Source: Vibrio genomosp. F10 str. ZF-129 | GTDB lineage: Bacteria; Pseudomonadota; Gammaproteobacteria; Enterobacterales; Vibrionaceae | Length of the DNA stretch: 60,794 bases | Assembly (NCBI RefSeq): GCF_000287055.2 | Contig: NZ_AJYQ02000002.1 | Coordinates: 1 to 60,794 of the forward strand | Reading direction: 5' to 3' | Shown: one piece after another, positions 16,141-24,804 of the stretch | Layout of the letters: each line of letters opens with the position of its first letter | Numbering within the stretch: the first letter of the stretch is position 1 | Notes under the pieces: generated by a model | Told to the model about the DNA's origin: nothing | What the model saw: only the letters and a program-made list of their open reading frames with translations | Database searches by the model: none | Program-made: the position numbers and the translations under genes

Positions 16141-16830
16141 ATGATTTCACTCGACATTAATTGCGGCATTACAGGATTTGAAAATCCAACGCACACCTTT
16201 TTAAAACAGAAGCTATCGCTTACTCAAACCTTTGTTCATTCCCCATCAAGCAGTTCGCTTATTAGTAGTCCATGCGATCACTTAGCTGCGGGTATAAAAA
16301 GGAAGGATTGGTTGCTGGTGGATTCTGCATGTTCTCCACTTCTTTCAGACGTGGTTTTACTTGAGGCATGGGGGGAGCTGGCGATCGTAAAATGGGGCGA
16401 TGCCCAACGGAACAGCTGGGAAGATGGGGTGCTTTTACTCGGCGTGGTCATACTATCTATCCATCACTATCGTGATCCTCCTTTACTTCCATTTCATGAA
16501 AATATGACCGATTTAGATTTACACCAACTTATCGTTGAACAAGACCACTCGACAATTTTTTGCCGTGCCCAGGGTTTATCAATGATGCCTTTTGTTTATG
16601 AAGGGGATCTTTTAGTTTTGGAAAGGCATTTGTCGCCTCGTGAACATGATGCAGTTGTTGTTGCGTTAAACCATGACTTGGTGCTGAAGCGACTTGATCG
16701 CGTCACTCATCGGCTTTACTCAGACAACCCGAGCTTTAAAGCGCATCATGTAACGAGTTCTGACTACGTAAGATTGCATGGCGTGGTGAGATATACTCTT
16801 CGTCTTCTTCGGACTCCACAACACCAATGA
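16141..16830 (+). CDS. umuD: UmuD-like S24 peptidase with two tandem domains
   Basis: 229-aa protein, about 1.6 times the usual UmuD length. UmuD is the self-cleaving subunit of translesion polymerase V. Residues 1-105 form a first UmuD-like unit with the cleavage-site C8-G9 and GFENP motif, and a retained Lys84 (AIVKW), but its catalytic serine position is not recognisable (SSPCDHL). Residues 120-225 form a second unit with the full dyad, Ser147 in GLSMMP and Lys183 in LVLKRL, and no cleavage site. The start is the ATG after AGTAGGGCGT, just downstream of a LexA box. umuC follows after 10 bp. Confidence 0.9.
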   Translation: MISLDINCGITGFENPTHTFLKQKLSLTQTFVHSPSSSSLISSPCDHLAAGIKRKDWLLVDSACSPLLSDVVLLEAWGELAIVKWGDAQRNSWEDGVLLLGVVILSIHHYRDPPLLPFHENMTDLDLHQLIVEQDHSTIFCRAQGLSMMPFVYEGDLLVLERHLSPREHDAVVVALNHDLVLKRLDRVTHRLYSDNPSFKAHHVTSSDYVRLHGVVRYTLRLLRTPQHQ

Positions 16831-16840
16831 GGGCACCATT

Positions 16841-18124
16841 TTGTTTGCTTTGATCGATGGGACGCGGTTTTATGCCAATTCGTCTACGTTGTATAAACCT
16901 CAATACAAAGACAAGCCTATTCTAGTCACTGCTGGACAAGGAATAGTGATTGCAGCCAATAGGAAAAGTAGTGAGGTAAATTTAAAAAAATTCAAACCTA
17001 TTTGGTCGCAAATCGATAAACTTCAGCTCTATCATGGAGCGGTTTTCAAGGCCAATTTTTCTACGCTAGGTCACCTATCTAATGCATTTCAAACCTGTTT
17101 AGAGTTAAACATGGCTGGCTGTAGAAGTATGCGCTACTCCGTTGATGAATCCTTTTTCTGTGTTCAGCATCTGTTTGATATTGGAGTGGACATGCCATCC
17201 TACATACAGAAGATACGGAAAAAGGTCTACAAGGAAACAGGGGTTGCAACAGGGGCAGGTGTTGGTGCAAGCCTAACGCTCGCAAAAGCGGCGTCGTGGG
17301 CCGCAAAAAATGTCGACGGATACAATGGCCAGTGCGTACTTGATTCTTGTACTCAAATAGATGCGATACTTCGTATGATGCCAATAAAACAAGTATGGGG
17401 AGTGGGAGCGAGATTATCCGAGCATTTGAAACGCGATGGTTTAGCAATGGCATTTCAGCTAAAGCAGTGCGAACCGAAGATCTATCAAAAGCGATATGGT
17501 ATTAATGTTGCGAACATTATCCATGAACTAAATTCTGTTCCAGTACTAGATTTTGATCATGTGAGAAGTAAGAAAAAGCAAATTTGGTCGACGTCATCAT
17601 ACAGAGACCGACTACGTTCAATCGAGATGGTTAGAGCGGAAATCGCTCATCATACTTCCGAAGTAATGAGAAAAGTAAGAATTCAAGAATCTGAAACACT
17701 TACTCTGTCCATATTCGTATCTACATCAATACATGATAAATGTCCCGCCTTTAACAATCGGATAGACATCAATTTTGAGCAAGGGGTGTCAGACACATCA
17801 TTTTCACTTCAGTCGGTTTCAGGGGCAATCAAGAGTTTGTTGCCGGTTTGTCTTCTAAGTCAGCCGATCTACAAAGTAGGCGTAGGGGCGAATGAGTTGA
17901 TTGATTCGGGTTACCAGAAGCAGTTTGAACTGTTCAATGATTTTGATAACAAAGAGTCACTAAATACCACTGTCGACCTGTTGAACACTCGTTTTGGAAA
18001 GGGGACATTAACCTTCGGTTCGGAAACGCGTTCTTACTCAGAGGCTCCAGGACAGATACGAATGCAAGAGTTGGAGGACTACTTTACTGATTACAATAAG
18101 CTCTTATCAGTAAAGTGCATCTAA
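16841..18124 (+). CDS. umuC: UmuC-like Y-family DNA polymerase
   Basis: 427-aa Y-family polymerase, catalytic subunit of a polymerase V-type translesion enzyme. Metal-binding residues are Asp6 (MFALID) and Asp102-Glu103 (YSVDE), with a steric-gate aromatic FYAN at 10-13. The little-finger and C-terminal regions are present. It is more divergent than chromosomal UmuC; the NNDGCVIARN motif is replaced by AGQGIVIAAN. The start appears to be TTG after GAGGGCACCATT. It forms an SOS-regulated pair with umuD. Plasmid-borne umuDC raises mutagenesis and damage survival in known cases. Confidence 0.92.
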   Translation: MFALIDGTRFYANSSTLYKPQYKDKPILVTAGQGIVIAANRKSSEVNLKKFKPIWSQIDKLQLYHGAVFKANFSTLGHLSNAFQTCLELNMAGCRSMRYSVDESFFCVQHLFDIGVDMPSYIQKIRKKVYKETGVATGAGVGASLTLAKAASWAAKNVDGYNGQCVLDSCTQIDAILRMMPIKQVWGVGARLSEHLKRDGLAMAFQLKQCEPKIYQKRYGINVANIIHELNSVPVLDFDHVRSKKKQIWSTSSYRDRLRSIEMVRAEIAHHTSEVMRKVRIQESETLTLSIFVSTSIHDKCPAFNNRIDINFEQGVSDTSFSLQSVSGAIKSLLPVCLLSQPIYKVGVGANELIDSGYQKQFELFNDFDNKESLNTTVDLLNTRFGKGTLTFGSETRSYSEAPGQIRMQELEDYFTDYNKLLSVKCI

Positions 18125-18360
18125 GTGCTCTGTAAATATTTTGCAATAGCGTATAGCTAGACACAAACGCATAGGTTTGATTAACAAACCGTACTCTTGT
18201 ATTCTTATTTGATTAAAGGTTTAGCTTGGGACTCAGCACATGTCGAATCTCGAGTGAATTGAACTAATCATAGAGTTCATGTTAAGCAGTTAAACCAATT
18301 TCCCTTTCAAAGTTCAAATTTGAGCGTTTAAAACCCACCCAAGAGTTGTTGTGAAGAATT
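18125..18360. other. Intergenic region between convergent genes
   Basis: About 235 bp between the umuC stop and the terminator of the leftward gene. No gene or repeat was seen. Confidence 0.4.
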
Positions 18361-18388
18361 AAAAAAGCCCCCCATGATCGGGAGGCTT
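18361..18388 (-). terminator. Rho-independent terminator
   Basis: Leftward sense: an AAGCCTCCC/GGGGGGCTT stem (imperfect) followed by TTTTT. It ends the leftward transcript that begins near 20.0 kb. Confidence 0.82.
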
Positions 18389-18441
18389 AGTTATTAGTTT
18401 AATCCTATCTAGATATTTAGACAGATACTTGGGTTAAGTCG

Positions 18442-18882
18442 TTAGTCGTTGCCTTTATCAACTTCAAAACAAACACTATCAATTATGTTATCCGTTGTTT
18501 GTGGGTTTTGACGTTTGTTCAAGTATGAGTTGCATTGAATAACGAGTTCTTCCATTTGCGCTATGATAGGATCCAAAGAGTCAGTCTCTGAAATAGATTC
18601 CTCTTTTTCATCGGATAAGACATACAGTGGTGCGTATTGGTTACCAAACTTTGTTGCAGTGTAGGCTCTGTAAACGGCACCTATGTGTAGGTTGCCACCC
18701 GCTTTTTTAAAAGCGACTGATGACTGTTCAATGAAGAATGGGCTTTGATTCTCGTACAAACCAATTAACTGGCCGTCTTGATCTGCTATTCCCCAGGCTC
18801 GTTTTCCTTCAGCAAGAATATTTACAGCAGTAAGTACAGTTGCTTTAGTAACCGATTTTAATTCTGAGTGATAAGACTTCAT
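18442..18882 (-). CDS. Hypothetical protein
   Basis: 146-aa soluble protein, N-terminal 80 residues of alternating strands, then an acidic linker and helical tail. The ATG is preceded by AAGGAGATGCC. A hairpin (GCCCA/TGGGC with an inner CTTTGCTTTTAAAGCAAAG, 18902-18934) sits between it and the gene upstream. Last gene of a three-gene leftward cluster. Function unknown. Confidence 0.65.
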   Translation of the reverse strand: MKSYHSELKSVTKATVLTAVNILAEGKRAWGIADQDGQLIGLYENQSPFFIEQSSVAFKKAGGNLHIGAVYRAYTATKFGNQYAPLYVLSDEKEESISETDSLDPIIAQMEELVIQCNSYLNKRQNPQTTDNIIDSVCFEVDKGND

Positions 18883-18950
18883 GGCATCTCCTTAAGTAAT
18901 TGCCCAGCTTTGCTTTAAAAGCAAAGGCATGGGCACATACTAAGTTCGAG

Positions 18951-19511
18951 TTATTGAGACTGTGAATCATCAATAAGGTCTTGCATTGTGGCATGACCTA
19001 TAACGTAGAAATACTGAAAGTCGCTTCCGAAATCTAACATCTCCTGTGTCACAATCATTAGACCGCAGCGAAGGTCATTACAAAGTACACTGCCTTTTTT
19101 GACGTTATCTTTTGTTGCTAGTTCGGCTTTCGGGTAATGCAACAAAAGTTCTTTGACACTTTTCTCATGTGGGGATTCTTGCAAACCTAGTGTTGAACTG
19201 AGCGCGGCTAACTCTGCATGTAATCGATCTTCAAACTCACCAAATCCATTAACGTCATCATATTTGATTAGAAAATCGAAATAGTCAGTTTTTCCGTCTT
19301 GGCTTGGTACTCGTTCACCTTGAATACTGATGGCGAATGTAACTTTGCTGTCTTGGAAGTTGTAACCGATTTTAGCTTGGCTGCCCATCACCTTCTCTAA
19401 CTCAATACTTATAAAGCCAGTATTGCCATGCACTTCATTTTGAACAGGGGTAAAGCTGTAGTTAGAAGCGAGAGTACAAATGTGGGATATATATTTCTTT
19501 TGGAGGGTCAT
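18951..19511 (-). CDS. Hypothetical protein with CACACAAGGAAA ribosome site
   Basis: 186-aa soluble protein with beta strands in the first 100 residues. The start is set by CACACAAGGAAATACATC. It lies 36 bp after the 19548-20018 gene and is probably translated from the same transcript, so here the conserved ribosome site occurs without its own pseudoknot. Function unknown. Confidence 0.65.
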   Translation of the reverse strand: MTLQKKYISHICTLASNYSFTPVQNEVHGNTGFISIELEKVMGSQAKIGYNFQDSKVTFAISIQGERVPSQDGKTDYFDFLIKYDDVNGFGEFEDRLHAELAALSSTLGLQESPHEKSVKELLLHYPKAELATKDNVKKGSVLCNDLRCGLMIVTQEMLDFGSDFQYFYVIGHATMQDLIDDSQSQ

Positions 19512-19547
19512 GATGTATTTCCTTGTGTGTTGAAAAAGATTCGTTGT

Positions 19548-20018
19548 TTAACTGCTGAGGTGGATTTTCAAGAAGGCATTTAATCGCCCCTTTAGCTCAC
19601 CAATACCGCGATGATCGTATGAAATAGTAGATTTCTCAAATCCGTGGAAATTTTCGGTTGGGAACATTTTATCCCAAAGAGCCATGTAGTCTTTAGTCAT
19701 AAAGATGCCAATGTCTCTATTGGACCCTTTATATGTTTCTAAAGTTTTAATGGCTTGTTTGGAGTGTTTTTCCACAAACTCATCTTGCGCACCAATTTCT
19801 TTTCGTGAGGGCGCTCGAAGTTCATAATTATCAATCCATTCAGAACCATGAATAAGGCCGTGTTTGGCCGAAAGAATGAGCAATTCAAATTCCTCTTCAA
19901 TGGTGATTTTTTTTGAACGTAGCATCACGAACATTGCACCAAGATATAAATCCTGTGCCTTTGATGATGCTTCGTTTTTGGCTCCAGAGCAGTTGAGAAT
20001 TAACAGTGGTTTATTCAT
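19548..20018 (-). CDS. DUF6884-like protein
   Basis: 156-aa protein. LLILNCSGAKN at the start, DLYLGAMF near residue 24 and LLILSAKHGLI near residue 46 match the pattern of the DUF6884/YaaA-like group of small phage and mobile-element proteins, whose conserved C-S-x-x-K suggests nucleotide or base binding. The start is set by CACACAAGGAAATAAAAG. First gene of the cluster reading to 18442. The biochemical role is not known. Confidence 0.7.
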   Translation of the reverse strand: MNKPLLILNCSGAKNEASSKAQDLYLGAMFVMLRSKKITIEEEFELLILSAKHGLIHGSEWIDNYELRAPSRKEIGAQDEFVEKHSKQAIKTLETYKGSNRDIGIFMTKDYMALWDKMFPTENFHGFEKSTISYDHRGIGELKGRLNAFLKIHLSS

Positions 20019-20038
20019 CTTTTATTTCCTTGTGTGTT

Positions 20039-20157
20039 CGTGCAAAGCACGATGTTGGAATTTATCCATAAAATAGAGCGGATAAGTAAGTTAGCGTACA
20101 GCAGTGATACTAGAAAAAAGCAATCAAGTTGGTGGCATTTTTTTAATGCTACTTGAT
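20039..20157 (-). promoter_or_regulatory. Leader of the 19548-20018 gene with two hairpins
   Basis: CGTGC-TTT-GCACG (20039-20051) lies next to the ribosome site. Further upstream is a long stem ATCAAGT/ACTTGAT enclosing GCAT/ATGC (20123-20157). The second stem takes the place of the pseudoknot; its strands could be the P1 of a divergent copy, but no P2 partner was found. Confidence 0.5.
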
Positions 20158-20224
20158 GAGGAGAGGGGTAAGAAGGTTATAAATTTAGAGGGAAGGACAC
20201 TTGACTCAGCAATGTCCTAACTAT

Positions 20225-20551
20225 TTATAAACCTAACCATTGTAAGACAATGCAAAAGACAATGAACAACACAGAAGATTTACTACGATGTTTGACGTCG
20301 AGTAGTAAAGCTATGAGTGTTTTAATCAATATACAAGTGCTTAACATAGCGACGAACCATTGATACTGATATTGAGTTTGACCAAATAATGGCCATAAGG
20401 TTGTTAATGTCAATGTACCCGTCATGATCGCCGCAATATAGTCGTACCATTTGTAAACGTTTTCGGTGATATTCTGGTGAGTTCTAGCTATTAGGATAGA
20501 TGTGACCGTCGTTATCATAGAAACGTATAACAAGGTGCTAGAAAAGTTCAT
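20225..20551 (-). CDS. Small membrane protein, paralogue of 8284-8736
   Basis: 108-aa protein with three to four hydrophobic helices and a KWYD motif, closely patterned like the second half of the protein at 8284-8736. The ATG at 20551 is chosen because GGAGG lies 8 nt upstream; a TTG at 20566 lies before that site. The start overlaps the stop of a short leader ORF. Its mRNA carries a pseudoknot leader. Role unknown, but duplication and leader control are shared with other families here. Confidence 0.68.
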   Translation of the reverse strand: MNFSSTLLYVSMITTVTSILIARTHQNITENVYKWYDYIAAIMTGTLTLTTLWPLFGQTQYQYQWFVAMLSTCILIKTLIALLLDVKHRSKSSVLFIVFCIVLQWLGL

Positions 20552-20595
20552 GTTGAGAACCTCCAATTAGCTTTGCAGCTGTTTAAAGTTATCAA
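20548..20595 (-). CDS. Possible 15-aa leader peptide
   Basis: TTG-initiated frame of 15 codons whose TTG lies 8 nt after the conserved CACACAAGGA site. Its TGA overlaps the ATG of the membrane-protein gene (ATGA). The conserved site therefore drives this short frame while the membrane gene has its own GGAGG. Translational coupling or attenuation is possible. Confidence 0.45.
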   Translation of the reverse strand: MITLNSCKANWRFST

Positions 20596-20649
20596 AAGAT
20601 TATCCTTGTGTGTTTGAATATATCCACCTGTGGTGGAAGGTAGGGTAGT

Positions 20650-20695
20650 GATGCCAGCTATTGCCGTGTTAGATATGGTTGCATCGGTTCTAACA
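20650..20695 (-). promoter_or_regulatory. Pseudoknot leader RNA, copy 4 (GATGC type, changed P1 and P3)
   Basis: Leftward sense: P1 UGUUAGA/UCUAACA (7 bp), P2 GAUGC/GCAUC, P3 CGGC/GCUG. The G-U pair in P3 forms only in the leftward RNA, in the sense of the gene it precedes. A TCCACC/GGTGGA hairpin follows. Confidence 0.87.
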
Positions 20696-20699
20696 TAAT

Positions 20700-21085
20700 T
20701 GACTTTAAATATGCACTTAATCGACTGAAAATGCAATACACGACTGTTTTATGGTATTTATTGGGCTTTTGAGGTGGCTATCTAGTTAGGCCATATCACT
20801 AAGGCATTGGCGATACGTATCTTTGCAATGTTCTTTCTTTATAATTCTTAACTTACGACGAAAGCAGAAAAACTAAGCCTCAATTCTTGATCTGTCATGA
20901 CATTGCATTCATCACATCAATGCTTGTGTGCTGTAAATTTCTATATTTTTATTGGACTTATATTGTGATCAATCTCACTGCACATTTTTAACAAATTTCT
21001 CGTTCTATGTATCATATTGAGTGCACATGAATGGAAGTTACTGTGTATGATTGCTGGAAAACATGAACCATCAATAGGAGTTGTT
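20700..21085. other. Intergenic region between divergent genes
   Basis: About 385 bp that must hold the promoter of the leftward leader transcript and that of the rightward gene at 21086. I cannot place boxes confidently and see no gene. Confidence 0.4.
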
Positions 21086-21559
21086 ATGTTGGTAAGGCTA
21101 AGTACATTAATGACAGCATTATTGTTGTCGACTGGATCACTTGCAGGAGATTCGACAACACCTGTACCGTCCACGCTATCTCAAGATGCGAATTTTTCAC
21201 AAGCAGGTGCCAGTTGGGAAGCTCATTGGTCCGGTAATACATCCGGAAATATAGGTATCCCATCAACAGCTAATACGGTCTTCATTCAATCTGATATTGA
21301 CACTGTCATTCTCCCCAAAAATACGTCAGCAACATTCGGTGGTGTTGTTTCGGCGTCCAAGAACTTAGGGAAATGTACTATTACCGTTTCTGCATCAGGG
21401 CTTGGCTATTTCAATGGGTCTACTGTTAGAGGTGGTTCGCGATCAGTGCCAGGGCGTTGTGAATATTCGTACCATACTGGAAATGGGGGTTATACAACAA
21501 GATATCTTGATGGCTCTGCAACAGTCGTGTATAGACTAAGAAAGGTTATGGTTCAGTAA
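21086..21559 (+). CDS. Secreted hypothetical protein
   Basis: 157-aa protein with a Sec signal peptide of about 20 residues (hydrophobic TALLLST core, cleavage likely after SLA). The mature part is Ser/Thr/Gly-rich with beta character and two cysteines that could form a disulphide. The start is the ATG after TAGGAGTTGTT. Periplasmic or extracellular location is inferred. No family recognised. Confidence 0.7.
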   Translation: MLVRLSTLMTALLLSTGSLAGDSTTPVPSTLSQDANFSQAGASWEAHWSGNTSGNIGIPSTANTVFIQSDIDTVILPKNTSATFGGVVSASKNLGKCTITVSASGLGYFNGSTVRGGSRSVPGRCEYSYHTGNGGYTTRYLDGSATVVYRLRKVMVQ

Positions 21560-21571
21560 TTCGCATCTTTA

Positions 21572-21700
21572 ATGTATTGGAATTATTTAATTCCATTAAT
21601 TGTGACAGGCTTTGACATAGACTTATGGCACAAAGCAGCAAAAAAGGTGTTTGGAGAGTTAGTACCTCTTTACCATGAAGAGTTGGATATAATTTTTTAA
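21572..21700 (+). CDS. Possible 42-aa membrane peptide
   Basis: Short frame starting 12 bp after the secreted-protein gene. It has a hydrophobic N-terminus (about residues 4-14) and an acidic C-terminus. The ribosome site is poor. An AGGTGTTT/AAACACCT inverted repeat spans its 3' half and end. Could be co-translated; low confidence. Confidence 0.3.
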   Translation: MYWNYLIPLIVTGFDIDLWHKAAKKVFGELVPLYHEELDIIF

Positions 21701-21781
21701 ACACCTAGATAGGATATGGTGACAATCCGCCTTTGTCGCTTATGACTATGTCGCGGATGTATCACGCATAGCACTTCACTT

Positions 21782-22039
21782 TCATTTCCCACAATTATCA
21801 TTTCTGTTAGCGTCAAATATGGACGAATTGCGAAAGATTTTGGAGACGAGAGCTATGTGTACTTTTTTAAATCCAAACATTAAACAGAAGCAAGCCAATA
21901 CACCGTCCAGGCCGAGTGATTCATTTTCGATACCCAATAGTCCATTTTGAACACAAAACCACTTTACCCACATAATCAGTATTAACGATGCGCAAAATAA
22001 CGCCGATATAAGAGTGTATTCTGTTAGTCTCTGGAGCAT
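21782..22039 (-). CDS. Small membrane protein
   Basis: 85-aa protein with two hydrophobic segments (about residues 10-28 and 45-62). It overlaps the upstream gene by 16 bp, so the two are translationally linked and probably act together at the membrane. No family recognised. Confidence 0.6.
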   Translation of the reverse strand: MLQRLTEYTLISALFCASLILIMWVKWFCVQNGLLGIENESLGLDGVLACFCLMFGFKKVHIALVSKIFRNSSIFDANRNDNCGK

Positions 22040-22539
22040 AGTTTCTTCTTCATCTCAGATTTAAGTTTGTGGTCATTTCTCCTACTTTGTTCCGGTGTAA
22101 AACACAATGTATCAAGCATGAAAAGATTAACCGCATCGTACACAGTGAGATGCCCTTGCAAAGCGATTATATTGGCCATTTTTTTATTTGTAGGTGCAGT
22201 GAAACTGTTCAACATTTCTTGATACTCAACACCTGATAATTCCTCTCGAGAAAATGGGATCATCCAGTGTTTGAAGGGTACAAAATGTGGAGTCGACTTA
22301 ACTGTCTTTAACGATGACAATCCCCAACCTGTATACGGCATACAAATATAATGACAACAAAAACAAAGCATAAGTATAAGTATAAGTATACATGTTGCTA
22401 TTTGACCATTCACAAACCAAATCAGAGCCGTGAGGGCAAATATAGCTCTTAGGACAACAAATAAAATCATTCGCTTTTGTGGTGATTCCACTGCAAGTTT
22501 AAATCGAACGCTGTCAGTTCTTATACTTAAGTATTCCAT
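22024..22539 (-). CDS. Membrane protein with soluble C-terminal domain
   Basis: 171-aa protein with two transmembrane helices at about residues 25-60 and a basic, helical cytoplasmic tail. The second helix is encoded by four tandem copies of a TATACT hexamer, giving an Ile-Leu repeat; repeat-number changes would lengthen or shorten the helix by whole Ile-Leu units. GGAGACATTTA precedes the ATG. First gene of a two-gene unit with 21782-22039. Confidence 0.62.
   Translation of the reverse strand: MEYLSIRTDSVRFKLAVESPQKRMILFVVLRAIFALTALIWFVNGQIATCILILILMLCFCCHYICMPYTGWGLSSLKTVKSTPHFVPFKHWMIPFSREELSGVEYQEMLNSFTAPTNKKMANIIALQGHLTVYDAVNLFMLDTLCFTPEQSRRNDHKLKSEMKKKLCSRD
22371..22393. repeat. Tandem hexanucleotide repeat inside a transmembrane helix
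   Basis: AAGTAT repeated four times in tandem within the 22024-22539 gene. As a 6-bp unit it preserves the frame on expansion or contraction. Confidence 0.75.
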
Positions 22540-23013
22540 TAAATGTCTCCTTACGAAACGTTGCTTATTGGTACAATTTCCTTACTCGGCATTAATTGTC
22601 ATGTTCATTGTCTGATGGCGTTGGTAAGAAACTCAAATTCACTTCTATCAAGGTTAAGACCATCCCCCGCGACTATATCTTAAAGCGTACCTAGGCCCAT
22701 AAATACAATATACCCTATACCACCAACAGTGGTTAACCATTAAAGGTTAATCAATTCTTGAAATCAGAAAATAATCATCAAATAATAACCTAATTAAGTT
22801 AATATTAGTAATTGGAAAGATTAGGTGGCGTTTTAAGAAAGAGATGATCCACAGTGTTATCATGACTTAGTGGTGATGTTACTAAGTCATAAGGCATTAC
22901 TGAAGTTTGGCAATATGGGCACTTCATCTCGGTTGGATAGAGTGATTAAAAGAATCCAATCATGATAAACGAACGATACTCGCATCATACAAAACCAACG
23001 GAATTAAGAACTC
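22540..23013. other. Intergenic region between divergent genes
   Basis: About 470 bp between the leftward membrane gene and the rightward 23014 gene. It is AT-rich, with no gene, no leader element and no clear repeat. Promoters for both directions are expected here. Confidence 0.4.
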
Positions 23014-23646
23014 ATGATCATTAGAATTTGGCCTTTTTGTGCCTACGCAGCGTTTGCGTGGTATTCGGTTGCCAGCGCTGCAATTTACCTTTCGATTGGG
23101 ATATTAATGAAACGAGGGCATGCCTTGTTGTCGATTGAGAATACTGAGCCTTCTAATCAAGATGATGAAATCACCCAGGATGAAGAGGTCAATCTTTTTG
23201 ATGCTGTTTATTGTGCCATTACGTGGCCATGGTACGTTTCTAAAACGAATGTTTTCTGGTCGATATCAATATTTGGAGCCGGTTTTGGGACCATTGTTCT
23301 TATTGGCACTCTATTACAATGGTTTGGTATTGATGTTGAAATTCCGAAATCGTCAGTCGTATCGATTGAAACGCATTTTCTGAACGAGAAATCCTCTTTA
23401 AGTTTTCTACAACAAACAGAGCTCAGAGTGCGAATGGAAGAGGGGCTTACTTTTAGAGACTACTTATGGTTGAAAAACAAAGTATCGTCAAAGTGTAACA
23501 TCACTCAGAACCGCTTCTTGGACATGTCCCTCTCTATGTGGATGGGATTAATGAGAGCTTTCCCTTCTGCATTAACCATCACCATTGAGTTATTTGTTCA
23601 TTCTCTTTTAATCCACTCATGTCCTGAACATACAAAGTTGGGATAA
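23014..23646 (+). CDS. Membrane protein with two to three helices
   Basis: 210-aa protein with an N-terminal hydrophobic helix (about 5-30), an acidic loop, a second helix (about 80-102) and a hydrophobic C-terminal region. No recognised family. It heads a rightward group with 23669, 23959 and 24801, which also includes a predicted nuclease. Function unknown. Confidence 0.62.
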   Translation: MIIRIWPFCAYAAFAWYSVASAAIYLSIGILMKRGHALLSIENTEPSNQDDEITQDEEVNLFDAVYCAITWPWYVSKTNVFWSISIFGAGFGTIVLIGTLLQWFGIDVEIPKSSVVSIETHFLNEKSSLSFLQQTELRVRMEEGLTFRDYLWLKNKVSSKCNITQNRFLDMSLSMWMGLMRAFPSALTITIELFVHSLLIHSCPEHTKLG

Positions 23647-23668
23647 CGTAACTTTTAGGAATTCAACT

Positions 23669-23899
23669 ATGTCTTTACTTAAAGCGAACTTTATTAAAAC
23701 GTTTCAACATCATTGGCGCAGCTTTACTTTACGCAAAGAAAAATTAACCGTCTTAACGAATGCTATGGGAACGACTCTGTCACTGAATGAGGCTCACAGA
23801 GCGCTGGTGGAGATTAAAGGAATGAAAGAGGAGCTGGCATTGATCGAGAAGTCAGTTGTATCGAAATACCCCGAATTAGAAACCATAGGTAAGCGGTAA
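23669..23899 (+). CDS. Small helical protein
   Basis: 76-aa basic, helical protein, 22 bp after the membrane-protein gene, with TTTTAGGAATTCAACT before the ATG. No domain recognised. Likely co-transcribed with its neighbours. Confidence 0.6.
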   Translation: MSLLKANFIKTFQHHWRSFTLRKEKLTVLTNAMGTTLSLNEAHRALVEIKGMKEELALIEKSVVSKYPELETIGKR

Positions 23900-23958
23900 C
23901 CCATTACCGAAACTACAAGTTACTAGTCACCTAGACCAATCGGAAGCGGAGGTTACAA

Positions 23959-24804
23959 ATGAAGGACATACCTATCAAAAATGAAGCTGAGATCGCGGAT
24001 GTCGCCAAAGTGTTTCTCGAGCTTAATGGTTGGTACCTATACCCAGAAGTCGTCATTGACTTATTTAATGGCAGACCGGACTACATAGGAGTTAAAAACT
24101 CACTGTGCCAAACTGTCGAATGTAAAAAATCGCTAACATATCCTTTAATTGAGCAACTCGCACGTTGGCAAATTGATGCAGACAAAAGAAAGGAATGGCA
24201 AGAAAAAAGTAGCATCCAGAGAGAAATTGCAATCCCCCATTTGCTTGTGGCGTTCGTCAGCTTTTCAAGCGCTCGAGTCTCTGACCTTAAAAAACTACTT
24301 TTAAAACAATATAGAATTGGCGTGTATTCTATTTCGAAACGAATGAATCTCAGAACCTTGAATAGGGTCGAAACACCCTATATTTGCAGTGCAGATTGCC
24401 ATTTTTGGACACTGGTTTGGGGAGATTATGAATACACCATTAGGCTAGAAGTCCCTCCTAAAATTCAGCATGGCTCCAACGCCACAGCGCATCGAATTAT
24501 CAATTCACTTAATGAAGACATGCGTGGCGCTCAATCAGGAGTAAGAAGTTGCGATACTAATTATATGACTCCATTTAAACGTACGATGAATCGTGTAAGA
24601 AAGGTATTGAGTGACGGGAAAGAGCGCCACATCCAAACCATCATCAACGATATTCGACCATTAGGTGGTCATCACTATTGTTCTGATCAGGTCGCATCAA
24701 ATAGTATTACGAAATTCATTGATAAATTTGACATTGCAATTAGAACAAAAGACCACGGAGCTTGGTTCCAGATTGCCGATGATGAAGAGGTTAAAAAGAA
24801 ATGA
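23959..24804 (+). CDS. PD-(D/E)XK nuclease fused to a winged-helix-like domain
   Basis: 281-aa protein. The N-terminal domain shows the restriction-endonuclease-like core GRPDYIG followed by VECKKS and a helix with EQLARWQ, i.e. D...ExK catalytic residues at about 41 and 53-55. The C-terminal 75 residues form a predicted winged helix of the HARE-HTH type (HIQTIINDIRP and a wing ending AWFQI), which in known proteins couples DNA binding to nuclease or modification domains. GGAGGTTACAA precedes the ATG. The gene overlaps the next one by 4 bp. A role in DNA restriction or processing is inferred. Confidence 0.78.
   Translation: MKDIPIKNEAEIADVAKVFLELNGWYLYPEVVIDLFNGRPDYIGVKNSLCQTVECKKSLTYPLIEQLARWQIDADKRKEWQEKSSIQREIAIPHLLVAFVSFSSARVSDLKKLLLKQYRIGVYSISKRMNLRTLNRVETPYICSADCHFWTLVWGDYEYTIRLEVPPKIQHGSNATAHRIINSLNEDMRGAQSGVRSCDTNYMTPFKRTMNRVRKVLSDGKERHIQTIINDIRPLGGHHYCSDQVASNSITKFIDKFDIAIRTKDHGAWFQIADDEEVKKK

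Noticed and set aside
22371..22393. Tandem hexamers as a possible CRISPR or minisatellite array
   Set aside because: Unit is six bases without spacers and lies inside a coding helix, so it is only a short tandem repeat.
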